This document shows positions 45,612-54,427 of a stretch of 64,000 nt of DNA, in pieces. Origin of the DNA: Paracoccaceae bacterium (lineage in GTDB: Bacteria; Pseudomonadota; Alphaproteobacteria; Rhodobacterales; Rhodobacteraceae); assembly GCA_021648025.1 (NCBI GenBank), contig JAKITO010000008.1:1-64000 (forward strand), given 5' to 3'. The position numbers were made by a program, and so were the translations under genes. Each line of letters opens with the position of its first letter. The stretch's first letter is position 1. The notes below the pieces were generated by a model that saw only the letters and a program-made list of their open reading frames with translations, searched no databases and was not told the DNA's origin.

Positions 45612-47270
45612 ATGGCCGACGCAAAGAATATCCTTTTCATCATGTTTGACCAACTGCGTTGGGATTATCTTAGCTGTTATGGCCATCCGCATCTGCACAC
45701 GCCGCATATTGACCGGCTGGCGGAAAAGGGCGTGCGGTTCACCCGGGCGATCATCCAATCGCCGATTTGCGGATCGTCCCGCATGTCGACCTATACCGGG
45801 CGATACGTGCATTCGCACGGGGCGTCCTGGAACAACATTCCGCTTAAGGTCGGCGAACTGACCATGGGCGACCATCTGCGCCGCGCGGGCATGGATTGCT
45901 GGCTGGTGGGCAAAACCCATATGATGGCCGACGCCGAAGGCATGGAGCGGTTGGGACTGGAACGTGACAGCGTGATTGGCGCGCGAGTGGCCGAATGCGG
46001 CTTTGATATATTTGAGCGCGACGATGGGTTGGCGGCGGAAGGTACGGATGGGCGCTATGACCCCGATGGGGCGAAGGAATATAACAAGTATTTGAAAGAT
46101 AAGGGGTATGGCGGTGAAAACCCCTGGCATGACCATGCCAATTCGGGGATAGGACAGGATGGCTCAGTTCTGTCAGGCTGGTTCCTGAAAAATTCGTCCG
46201 AGGCCGCGAATATCGCAGAGTATGACAGTGAAACCCCCTATATGACCCGCCGGGGCATGGCGTTTATTGCAGCTGCAAAAGGCCCGTGGTGCTGCCACCT
46301 GTCATATATCAAACCGCATTGGCCCTACATTGTTCCCGCCCCTTATCATGATATGTACGGACCCCAGCATGTGCCGCACGCCAATCGGTCTCAGCAAGAA
46401 TACGACAACGCCCACCCGGTGATGCGCGGCTTTATGGACAACCCTATCGGCAAGACCTTTAGCCGCGAGGAAACCCGCAATGCGGTGATTCCGGCCTATA
46501 TGGGCCTGATCAAGCAATGTGATGACCAGATGGGGGTATTGTTCAACTGGCTTGAGAAAACCGGCCGGATGGACGACACGATGATTGTGCTGACCTCGGA
46601 TCACGGTGATTTTCTGGGTGATCACTGGATGGGCGAAAAGACGTTCTTTCAGGATGCGTCGGTCAAGGTGCCGATGATCATTTATGATCCGTCACCAAAG
46701 GCGGACGTCACGCGCGGAACTGTCTGTGACGCATTGGTGGAATGTATCGACCTGGCCCCTACGTTTGTCGAAGTGGCGGGTGGCGAGGTGCCGGGCCATG
46801 TTCTGGAGGGTGAATCCCTGTTGCCGATCCTGCACGGGCAAGCCACGGAAACCAAACGCGATTTTGTGATATGTGAATATGATTATTCCGCGTCCCCCCT
46901 GGCGGATAAGCTGGGCTTGAATGCCCGTGACGGGGTTATCTTTATGGTTGCCGACAAATCCCACAAGCTGATCCACTTTGAGGGCGGGTTCCGCCCGATG
47001 CTGTTTGATCTGGTGAGTGACCCGGACGAGTTGACCGATCTGGGGCAAAGCCCCGATCACCAGGACATCATCGCGCAGATGTATGATTACCTGTTTCGCT
47101 GGGCCCGGCGCAATTCGCAGCGCACCACCCGCTCAGAGGCGCAATTGATGGAGATGCGCCGGGGTTCGCGCAAACGCGGGATCATCATCGGGGTTTATGA
47201 TCAAAACGACACACCGCTGGAGTTCACCACCTTTTACCGGGGTGGCAAGGCCGAAGACAAACGGGGCTGA
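45612..47270 (+). CDS. Sulfatase/phosphonate monoester hydrolase
   Basis: This 552-residue alkaline-phosphatase-superfamily hydrolase opens with NILFIMFDQLRWDYLSCYG, whose Asp13 and Gln14 bind the metal. The active-site stretch is SPICGSSRMSTYTGRY with Cys53, the residue normally oxidised to formylglycine. The second metal site is TSDHGDFLGDHWMGEK. The usual CxPxR is CxSxR here. No signal peptide, so cytoplasmic. The substrate could be a sulfate ester, phosphonate or phosphodiester. AAAGGGA precedes the ATG. Confidence 0.85.
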   Translation: MADAKNILFIMFDQLRWDYLSCYGHPHLHTPHIDRLAEKGVRFTRAIIQSPICGSSRMSTYTGRYVHSHGASWNNIPLKVGELTMGDHLRRAGMDCWLVGKTHMMADAEGMERLGLERDSVIGARVAECGFDIFERDDGLAAEGTDGRYDPDGAKEYNKYLKDKGYGGENPWHDHANSGIGQDGSVLSGWFLKNSSEAANIAEYDSETPYMTRRGMAFIAAAKGPWCCHLSYIKPHWPYIVPAPYHDMYGPQHVPHANRSQQEYDNAHPVMRGFMDNPIGKTFSREETRNAVIPAYMGLIKQCDDQMGVLFNWLEKTGRMDDTMIVLTSDHGDFLGDHWMGEKTFFQDASVKVPMIIYDPSPKADVTRGTVCDALVECIDLAPTFVEVAGGEVPGHVLEGESLLPILHGQATETKRDFVICEYDYSASPLADKLGLNARDGVIFMVADKSHKLIHFEGGFRPMLFDLVSDPDELTDLGQSPDHQDIIAQMYDYLFRWARRNSQRTTRSEAQLMEMRRGSRKRGIIIGVYDQNDTPLEFTTFYRGGKAEDKRG

Positions 47271-47288
47271 ATAGCTGCGAAAAGATCC

Positions 47289-48848
47289 TCAGGAAATCTG
47301 ACGATCCCGCCCTTGCCAGAACGGCTTGCGCAACTCGGTTTTCAACACCTTGTTGGCCCCGGACAGGGGAAAAGGTTCGGTGCGGTATTCAATACTGCGG
47401 GGGCATTTGTACCCGGCGATCAACGTATGACAATGCGCCTTGATCTCATCCTCGCTGGCCGCCATGTCGGGCTTGAGAATAATGATGGCATGCACGGATT
47501 CGCCCCATTGGTCGCAGGGTATGCCGATCACCGCACTTGTTGCCACGCTTGGGTGTTGTCCAATGGCGTTTTCGACCTCGGCGGAATAAACATTCTCGCC
47601 GCCGGACACGATCATATCTTTAAGACGGTCCATCAGAAACACGAACCCTTCGTCGTCCATATATCCGGCGTCCCCGGTCATCACCCAACCATCGCGGATG
47701 GTTTGCGCCGTCACCTCTGGCTGGTTCCAATAGCCCAGCATCGTCACCGGCCCTTTGACCGCAATCTGCCCGACCTGACCTTGAGCCACCTCATTGTAAT
47801 CGCTGTCGAGGATGCGGATTTCCACTGCTCTGGTGGGGCGACCTGCTGATCGCAGAATGCCGGGCTTTGAGCCGCCCGGAACATGGTGTTCTGTGCCAAG
47901 AATAGTTGCCACCGGGCTTAGCTCGGTCTGACCAAAGGCTTGCAGAAACTTGCTGGTCGGGAACAGTTCAAACGCGCGTGAAAGTGCAGCTTCGGTGATC
48001 GGCGAGGCACCGTAAGCGATAATCTCAAGCGACGATGTGTCGGTCTGGGCCATCCGCTCCGATGCCATGACCATTTGCAGCATCACCGGCACCAGCAGAA
48101 CATGGCTGGGGCGATGGGCCTCGATTGCCGCAAGAGTGGCATCAGGGGTGAACATCGGGATCACCACATGGGTGCCGGCCACAAATGTCACGGCGCTAAA
48201 GAATACCAGGTCGGCAATATGAAACATCGGCGCTGCGTGCAGGTAAACCGACCCGTCGTGCAACAGCATTTCCGAGACATTTGAGATGCCGCCGACATAG
48301 AAATTGGTATGCGACAGCATCACGCCCTTGGGAAATCCGGTGGTGCCGCCGGTATAAAATATCCCGGCCATATCGTCATGGCTGCGCCCGGCGTCCGGGG
48401 CGGGTGCGGCGGCGTTCAGAATGTCCTCATAGTTTACCATGCCACCGGGTGTCGCGCCATCGCCGCAAAACACCAGCGTTTCCAGCGCCTCGGTCCGTGC
48501 CTTGATGGTCTGCGCCGCCGGGGCAAAGGCATCATCCACCAGCAGGATTTTGGCGCCCGCATCGTTCAGCGCATAGGCGCATTCGGCGGGGGCCCATCGC
48601 ACGTTCATCGGCATCATCGCACCACCGCCCCAGACCACGGCAAAGAAATATTCCAGATAGCGGTCCGAATTCAGCGAAAGCAACGCCACCCGGTCGCCCG
48701 GCTGCATGCCCAAGGCCTGCAACGCCCCGGCCAGTTTCGCCACCCGGGCCAACATCTGCGCCCAGGTTTGCTGGCGATCCTTGCAGATGGTGGCGATGCC
48801 ATCCGGGTTAATCTGGGCCGCGCGTCTGATGATCGAGGTTATCTGCAT
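47289..48848 (-). CDS. Acyl-CoA ligase, AMP-binding family
   Basis: This 519-residue enzyme activates a carboxylic acid to its CoA thioester through an acyl-AMP. The P-loop motif is YTGGTTGFPKGVMLSH. GWVMTGDAGYMDDEGFVFL and DRLKDMIVSGGENVYSAEVE are the adenylate-binding and hinge motifs. The catalytic Lys is in LSGANKVLKTELRKP. It starts directly after the amidase stop on the same strand. The substrate is probably a medium-chain or aromatic acid, but this is a guess. Confidence 0.9.
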   Translation of the reverse strand: MQITSIIRRAAQINPDGIATICKDRQQTWAQMLARVAKLAGALQALGMQPGDRVALLSLNSDRYLEYFFAVVWGGGAMMPMNVRWAPAECAYALNDAGAKILLVDDAFAPAAQTIKARTEALETLVFCGDGATPGGMVNYEDILNAAAPAPDAGRSHDDMAGIFYTGGTTGFPKGVMLSHTNFYVGGISNVSEMLLHDGSVYLHAAPMFHIADLVFFSAVTFVAGTHVVIPMFTPDATLAAIEAHRPSHVLLVPVMLQMVMASERMAQTDTSSLEIIAYGASPITEAALSRAFELFPTSKFLQAFGQTELSPVATILGTEHHVPGGSKPGILRSAGRPTRAVEIRILDSDYNEVAQGQVGQIAVKGPVTMLGYWNQPEVTAQTIRDGWVMTGDAGYMDDEGFVFLMDRLKDMIVSGGENVYSAEVENAIGQHPSVATSAVIGIPCDQWGESVHAIIILKPDMAASEDEIKAHCHTLIAGYKCPRSIEYRTEPFPLSGANKVLKTELRKPFWQGRDRQIS

Positions 48849-50279
48849 CTAATTCATCCTCTCCCAAAGGGTGTCACACATGGTTCCAACCCGGTTCTCG
48901 ATGGCCACACAGGCGTCAACCACCAGATCCTCGCGCCAGCGTCGCCCGACAATCTGCACATTGATCGGTTGCGGTCCTTGCGGCAATTCGGCCAGCCGGG
49001 CAGGGACATTGCCCGCCGGCAGGCCAAGATAGTTCATCGAATATGACCAAAGTGCAGACCCAAGTGCTTCGCGCACGCCCTCTGGCCCTTCGGCGTCCCG
49101 GTTCGGGGCAAAGAACGGTTGCGGCAGGAACGGGGTCAGCACCAGAGGATAGTCTTGCAGAAACAGCGACCAGACCCTTGCGTAATGGCTGCGCTTGGCC
49201 ATCGCCTGCAACAATTCCGTGCCCTCAAAGGGCGGAAACTGGTCGTAATATTCATCAAATATCGCGTTGATCGTGGGCGATCCGTGGGCGCGCAATTCCG
49301 GCCCCATCATTGCCAAAACTTCACCCATCAAGGCGCGGTAGCCGTCCAGTGCAGCCTCGCGCAATTCGGGCGGGTCGATTTCGATCACGTGGTAACCTGC
49401 GTCGGTCAGGGCATCGCGGGCTGTGTCCAGGGCCTTGGAAACCTCGGGGTGCAGGTCAAATCCATAGGTTTCTTTGGTAAATCCAACCTTGATTGGGCCG
49501 TCCAGTGGATCGCCCCTCCAGGGCAGGGGCACATGAAACGGGTCGCGCGGGTCGGGTTTGATCATGGTTGGCATGGCCAGATGCAAATCGGCAGCGGTAC
49601 GGGTCAAAAGGCCCTGCACGGACATGGACTGCGCCAGCATCCCGCGTTCGGCCTGTTGGCTGGGGTTCCAGGCAGGCACCCGGCCCATGCCGGGTTTGAC
49701 GGTGACGGCCCCATTGGCGGCGGCGGGAAACCGAAGGCTGCCACCAATGTCATTGCCATGCGCCAGCGCGCCGATCCCGGCCATCACCGACGCACCCGCG
49801 CCACCCGAGGAGCCGCCGGGCGAGATGTGTTTGCCCCACGGATTATGGGTGCGGCCATAAAGTGGGTTATCCGTGTCGGCACGAAACGAAAACTCGGGCG
49901 TGTTTGTCCGCCCTATCACCACAGCACCGGCCGCCAGCAGGTTGGTCACAAGTGGCGCGTCGTCCGGGGCGATCATGTCTTTCAGAATCGGCACGCCGTT
50001 GGTGGTGGCGTGGCCCTTTTGGTCGACGTTGACCTTGATCGTCACGGGGATGCCATGCAACGGACCGGCGGGCGCGCCTGCGGCGCGGGCCTTGTCCAGG
50101 GCATTGGCGCGCGCCAGCGCCGCTTCGCTCAGGTCTTCGACCACGGCGTTCAGGGCCGGGTTCACTGCGTTCATCCGGTCGATGGCCGCATTTACAGCCG
50201 CTTCGGCGGTGATGTCGCCGGCGGTGGTGGCTTTTACGGTTTCGCTGGCGCTTAGACGCCAAAGGTCTTGATCAGGCAT
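48849..50279 (-). CDS. Amidase (amidase signature family)
   Basis: This 476-residue hydrolase has the Ser-cisSer-Lys triad: Lys in GIPVTIKVNVDQKG, the Gly/Ser-rich SPGGSSGGAGASVMAG, and Ser in GNDIGGSLRFPAAANG. It releases ammonia or amines from amides. The ATG at 50279 follows GGGGGAG by six bases; the in-frame ATG at 50312 does not. Adjacency to the acyl-CoA ligase suggests a path in which an amide is hydrolysed and the acid then activated (inference). Confidence 0.9.
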   Translation of the reverse strand: MPDQDLWRLSASETVKATTAGDITAEAAVNAAIDRMNAVNPALNAVVEDLSEAALARANALDKARAAGAPAGPLHGIPVTIKVNVDQKGHATTNGVPILKDMIAPDDAPLVTNLLAAGAVVIGRTNTPEFSFRADTDNPLYGRTHNPWGKHISPGGSSGGAGASVMAGIGALAHGNDIGGSLRFPAAANGAVTVKPGMGRVPAWNPSQQAERGMLAQSMSVQGLLTRTAADLHLAMPTMIKPDPRDPFHVPLPWRGDPLDGPIKVGFTKETYGFDLHPEVSKALDTARDALTDAGYHVIEIDPPELREAALDGYRALMGEVLAMMGPELRAHGSPTINAIFDEYYDQFPPFEGTELLQAMAKRSHYARVWSLFLQDYPLVLTPFLPQPFFAPNRDAEGPEGVREALGSALWSYSMNYLGLPAGNVPARLAELPQGPQPINVQIVGRRWREDLVVDACVAIENRVGTMCDTLWERMN

Positions 50280-50466
50280 TTCTGTTTCTCCCCCGAAATA
50301 TCTTAAACTCATTAAGCGGGCATTCCTAGCCTTTGACGCGCAGCCAGGGCTTCATTTGTCAGCATTGCCTTGTTGCGTCCATTTATTTGACAAAAAACGA
50401 TCGAACTATAACTTTGTTACAAAGTGTCTGTCTTAAAAAGTGAATTTGTAAATCGGGGGATTGTCA

Positions 50467-51366
50467 GTGATTGAAATTGTTTTGCTTGCCTTATTGGGCA
50501 CCGCCGTTATTGGCACGGGGCTTTATGATTTTTTCGATGATGATGACAATGACAATGACAATGGCGGGTCGGATGGCGACGGTGTCGGTCAGGTCCTCAC
50601 CTGCGATGATACGGATGACCTGGGCCTGCTCGGGGGGACCAATGGCGATGATATTTTGCCCGCAGGGCAGGATGGCGAATTGGCCCCGGGCATCATCGAC
50701 CTTATGGCGGGCGATGATACCGCCGTGGTAGAACACCCTTTTTCCATTGAAGTTCTGGGCGGCGACGGCGACGATACCCTGTCCAGCACAGCCGTTGGCA
50801 ATACTCTGGTCGGCGGCGCCGGGGATGACATTTTGACCGGCATTGATGCAACCAACATGGATGGAGGGGTCGGCGACGACGTGATCACTTTTGACAGTGA
50901 TGTCGAAGTGAACGATTCCGCGGCGATCATTGATGGCGGTGCCGGTAACGATACAATCAACATTTTTGCAGATGCCGGAGTAGACACACTGGACCGGGGT
51001 GGTGCAATAGTAACTGGCGGCGAAGGGCAGGATGAATTCAACATCGCGCTGGATTTGCTGGCAAGCCAGAGATACCTGGGGGCCAAAGACGGCCTGCTTG
51101 AAACCAGGATAGCCAGAATCGGGAATTTCGACCCGGACGAAGACGCAATCACCATTGAAATAATTCGCAACGAAGAAACAGCGGATCGAGACATTTCAGA
51201 AATGGGTTTTGAGCAAACCGAGGAAGACGGTGTTTTCACAACAGAGGTTTCAATTTACTTCGAAGCGACTGATACGGCGATAGAGGCTGTTTCAGCATTC
51301 AGAATTGTCAGTTCCGGGGCATTCACTTTGAATGACATTGGGTTGGTGAACGCTTACGTAACGTGA
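50467..51366 (+). CDS. Small RTX calcium-binding protein
   Basis: This 299-residue protein starts with one hydrophobic segment (IEIVLLALLGTAVIGTGLY), then an Asp-rich run (DFFDDDDNDNDNGG). Hemolysin-type nonapeptide repeats follow (VLGGDGDDTLSS, LVGGAGDDILTG, IDGGAGNDTINI, VTGGEGQDEFNI). The last 100 residues form a beta-rich end. RTX proteins bind Ca2+ after type I secretion. GTG at 50467 lies six bases after GGGGGA and is preferred over TTG at 50461. No secretion genes are adjacent. Function unknown. Confidence 0.78.
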   Translation: MIEIVLLALLGTAVIGTGLYDFFDDDDNDNDNGGSDGDGVGQVLTCDDTDDLGLLGGTNGDDILPAGQDGELAPGIIDLMAGDDTAVVEHPFSIEVLGGDGDDTLSSTAVGNTLVGGAGDDILTGIDATNMDGGVGDDVITFDSDVEVNDSAAIIDGGAGNDTINIFADAGVDTLDRGGAIVTGGEGQDEFNIALDLLASQRYLGAKDGLLETRIARIGNFDPDEDAITIEIIRNEETADRDISEMGFEQTEEDGVFTTEVSIYFEATDTAIEAVSAFRIVSSGAFTLNDIGLVNAYVT

Positions 51367-51376
51367 ACCGGGCTAC

Positions 51377-51940
51377 TTAGTCGTTCGGTCGGAGATAACC
51401 CAGAATGATCGACGCGGCCCGGTCAGCATCCAGCACCGGGGGCATCAGGGTCAGAACCTCGCCCTGTGCGTCCAGCAGATAGATGAACGATCCATGGCTA
51501 TAGATGGCCCCATGTTCAGGATCGACAAATATCAGCTCTTTTTCGACTGAATAGGCTTTATAGGCTTGCTCTAATGCCGCCTTGGTGCCGGTCAAAGCGA
51601 TGAAATCAGCGTGCAGATCGGCCATTGGCGCGCCAAGGCTGCCAACCACGTCGTGTTCCGGGTCGATGGTGATCATCACCGGGCTGATTTTCAGGTCGTT
51701 CTCGGCCAGAATATCCGTCACCTCCGCCATCATCGGCATCGCCGCCGAACAGATGCCAGGGCAATTGGCATAGCCAAAGAACAACAATTGCGCGTGGCCA
51801 TCCGGGTCGACCTGACTGCGGGGTTCGCCCCGCTGATCAATCAGTTCATACGGCCCGCCGACATCAAACGGCAGGGGACCGGCCTGGGCAGGGCCAATGG
51901 CCGCCCATGCCAGCGCGGCCAGGGCCGAGACGCGGATCAT
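51377..51940 (-). CDS. SCO1/SenC-family copper protein
   Basis: This 187-residue periplasmic protein has a thioredoxin-like fold. The copper-binding Cys pair is in FFGYANCPGICSAAMP (CPGIC), and the His ligand is in YSHGSFIYLL near the C-terminus. A signal peptide ends IGPAQA. SCO proteins load or reduce the CuA site of cytochrome oxidase. The start at 51940 gives an ATGA overlap with the upstream gene; an ATG at 51949 is less likely. Last gene of a three-gene cluster. Confidence 0.9.
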   Translation of the reverse strand: MIRVSALAALAWAAIGPAQAGPLPFDVGGPYELIDQRGEPRSQVDPDGHAQLLFFGYANCPGICSAAMPMMAEVTDILAENDLKISPVMITIDPEHDVVGSLGAPMADLHADFIALTGTKAALEQAYKAYSVEKELIFVDPEHGAIYSHGSFIYLLDAQGEVLTLMPPVLDADRAASIILGYLRPND

Positions 51941-52512
51941 TCGAACCACTCTTTGATGAACGCCTCGTCGGTTTCCAGCCCAAGCCCAAGATAGCCGTCT
52001 TTGGCAATCAGCGCCTTGATCCTTGGATCACGTCGAAACCAGGCACCTTTGCCGACCGCTTCGGGGGTTTCTTGTTTCCATATCTTGGTGAACTGATTGG
52101 CTTTGGCCCATTCGCCTGTCCCGACCCGAATTTTCTGGATCTGAAAGATATTGCGCGACATCAGGTCGGGTTCTTCGATGATCAGCCCGTCCACCTCGAC
52201 GGTCTGATTGCAGTATAACGCCAGATCAACCGCAGCACCGCTGAACGCCGCTTGCGAGTTCTTGAGGGCCAGAACAAAGACGCCGTCAGCGCTTCGGACA
52301 ATGCCCATCTGACGGAATCCGCCGCCGCAATCTTTGGGGCAGTCGCCGGTAATCTCGCATAAGGCGTCGGTGACACGGCCTTCGAAGCGGGCTTTTTGTT
52401 CGCCGTAAAGGCCCCAGGATTTGGCTTGGGAGCCTGCCGAGAAATCCTGCGCAAAAGCAGGGGCGAAAGCAGTCGCGCCAATCAGCGCCAGGATGCTTGG
52501 GATATGTTTCAT
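51937..52512 (-). CDS. Conserved periplasmic Cys-containing protein, SCO-linked
   Basis: I do not recognise a named family. The 191-residue product has a signal peptide (PSILALIGATAFAPAFA) and a cluster of four Cys in ALCEITGDCPKDCGGGFRQM plus one in ALYCNQTVEVDG. The rest looks like a small beta-barrel resembling OB-type folds of metal-handling proteins, which is a loose impression. It overlaps its neighbours on both sides by four bases, so the three proteins are made together. A copper or redox role is inferred from the SCO partner. Confidence 0.75.
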   Translation of the reverse strand: MKHIPSILALIGATAFAPAFAQDFSAGSQAKSWGLYGEQKARFEGRVTDALCEITGDCPKDCGGGFRQMGIVRSADGVFVLALKNSQAAFSGAAVDLALYCNQTVEVDGLIIEEPDLMSRNIFQIQKIRVGTGEWAKANQFTKIWKQETPEAVGKGAWFRRDPRIKALIAKDGYLGLGLETDEAFIKEWFE

Positions 52513-52958
52513 TTGTTTGGATCCGGTATGGCAAAGCCTGGCACCGGGCCGAATTCTTCGTGGTTATGGCGGGTGATGCCGTGATCCGTGATCACCTGCG
52601 AGACCACGAGATAATTGATGCCGTCCCGTTCGTAGGCGATGCCATCCGCCTCGACCACATGAGACGCGAGGTTCAGCATGGTGTCACCGCGCGCCGACTT
52701 GGTGTCACCGCCAATCTTCAAAACCATATATACAGTGCCATCGGTCGTCAGAAGGCCAACCGGAATGCCCCCCGCCGAGCACCACATCGCACAGGTATGA
52801 TGCGCCGAGCCGGTGACCGCATCGGGACCGCCCATGACGCCGGAATAATAACACCAGGTGTCGATGATTTCACCTTTGACCTGAATGCGGGTGCCTTCCT
52901 GTGCTGCAAAGGCCGGCAGGGCCGCGAGGCTGGCAAGCAATAAAAGAAGTTTTCGCAA
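52509..52958 (-). CDS. Conserved periplasmic Cys/His-rich protein, SCO-linked
   Basis: The 149-residue product has a signal peptide (LLLLLASLAALPAFA) and a striking motif set: DTWCYYSGVMGG, then GSAHHTCAMWCSAGGIPVGL. The His-His-x-Cys-x-x-x-Cys arrangement could bind copper, zinc or heme. The C-terminal part is beta-rich, with a further HNHEEF. No named family comes to mind, though the HTCxxWCxxGGIPVGLL pattern seems conserved in relatives. First gene of the overlapping trio with the SCO protein. Confidence 0.78.
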   Translation of the reverse strand: MRKLLLLLASLAALPAFAAQEGTRIQVKGEIIDTWCYYSGVMGGPDAVTGSAHHTCAMWCSAGGIPVGLLTTDGTVYMVLKIGGDTKSARGDTMLNLASHVVEADGIAYERDGINYLVVSQVITDHGITRHNHEEFGPVPGFAIPDPNK

Positions 52959-53051
52959 GGGGTGTCCTCCTGATTGGATGGCGCGAACTTATCCCGGTGA
53001 TCGCATGGGTCAATCACCGTTACGCCCATATCACGACAGTGTTGGAAGACG

Positions 53052-54299
53052 TTACAGACCGGGGGTGGTGTCGATCAGGGCGCGGGCGGCGTCTTCGCCG
53101 ATGGTGCCCCGGGCGATCATTTCTTTGGCAACCCGTTCAATTTCGGCACCGCTGGCCCCGGCGGCCATGGCCACATTGCGGGCGTGCAGCCCCATGTGGC
53201 CCCTTTGGATGCCTTCACTTGCCAGCGCCCTCAGCGCCGAAAAGTTCTGCGCCAATCCGGTGGCGGCCATCACCCGTGCCAATCTGTCGGCGGTGTCCGC
53301 ACCGATGATTTTTAATGCCGCCTGTGCGGTTGGGTGCGCCTTGGTGGCGCCGCCGACAATGCCCACGGGCATGGGGATTTCAATCTGGCCCAACAGGTCG
53401 CCATCGGCGGTTTTGCTGTAAGTTGTCAGAGGCTTATAGCCGTCGCGCGCGGCAAATGCATGTGCGCCGGCCTCTAATGCACGGGTGTCGTTGCCTGTGG
53501 CCAGACCCACGGCGCTGATGCCGTTCATGATGCCTTTGTTGTGGGTGGCGGCGCGGTAGGGGTCGCACGCCGCAAAGGCATAGGCCGACAGGATGCCGTC
53601 GACTACATCCGCGCCGATCTTGGCGGCGGGCCAGGTGGCGGTGGCACGCACCAGGCGGCGGTCGGCAAGGTTTGACAGGATGCGCAGGCCGGGGGTGGCC
53701 CCGGTCAGGTCGGCCACAAAAGGGGCGATGCGTTCGGCCATGGTATTGACGGCGTTGGCGCCCATGGCGTCGCGCACGTCGATAATCAGGTGGATGATCA
53801 GGAAAGGCGGGACAATGCGCACCTCAAGATCGCGAAAGCCACCGCCAAGTTGAACCAAAATGGGGTCACAGTCATTGCAGCGCCGGGCGATGTCGTCTTT
53901 GTGGGCCAGGATTATGTCACGGGCGGCTTCAAGGTCATCAAGGCCGGTCAGTTGCACCTGGGCGATCATGCAGGGATCGTCGGCGTCGGTGGTTACACCC
54001 CCTGTGGCGCGACAGGCCAGCGCGCCATTGCAGACAGCAGCAATGACCGAGCTTTCTTCGGTGGCCATGGGCACCAGCACATCCTGCCCGTCCACGGTCA
54101 GGTTGGTGGCCACACCCAGGGGGATCGACATGGTCGAGATGACGTTTTCCGACAGGTTGTCGGCCAGATCACCGTCATGGGCAGCGGCGGCGGTAAGGTG
54201 GTGGTGCTGGGCCGGGGTCAACCCGCACAGATCGGCGATTTTACTCAGGCGGTCGGCACGGGTCAGGTTGTGAAAGCCGGGGTGTCTGGATGTGGTCAT
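53052..54299 (-). CDS. mvaA: HMG-CoA reductase, class II
   Basis: This 415-residue enzyme interconverts HMG-CoA and mevalonate. Catalytic residues are visible in ATEESSVIAAV (Glu), DVRDAMGANAVNTM (Asp region), HNKGIMNGISAV (Lys) and GHMGLHARNVA (His). The class II form is found in bacteria that make or break down mevalonate. No other mevalonate gene is adjacent, which favours a catabolic role or stand-alone use. The start at 54299 gives the usual N-terminus; the ATG at 54332 adds 11 residues. Confidence 0.93.
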   Translation of the reverse strand: MTTSRHPGFHNLTRADRLSKIADLCGLTPAQHHHLTAAAAHDGDLADNLSENVISTMSIPLGVATNLTVDGQDVLVPMATEESSVIAAVCNGALACRATGGVTTDADDPCMIAQVQLTGLDDLEAARDIILAHKDDIARRCNDCDPILVQLGGGFRDLEVRIVPPFLIIHLIIDVRDAMGANAVNTMAERIAPFVADLTGATPGLRILSNLADRRLVRATATWPAAKIGADVVDGILSAYAFAACDPYRAATHNKGIMNGISAVGLATGNDTRALEAGAHAFAARDGYKPLTTYSKTADGDLLGQIEIPMPVGIVGGATKAHPTAQAALKIIGADTADRLARVMAATGLAQNFSALRALASEGIQRGHMGLHARNVAMAAGASGAEIERVAKEMIARGTIGEDAARALIDTTPGL

Positions 54300-54427
54300 G
54301 ATATTCTCTGATGGGTCAGGGGCAGGGAGCAATTTCTGATGTGGCGGTTGCGGAGGGTTCGGAATTTGAGTTTATTTTGCAAGATGAAGGAGAGGCGCGG
54401 TGTGCAATCTGGACCATTCGCGAGAAA

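Noticed and set aside
49119-50255. 378-residue plus-strand reading over the amidase gene
   Set aside because: Antisense to the amidase signature; no domain or ribosome site.
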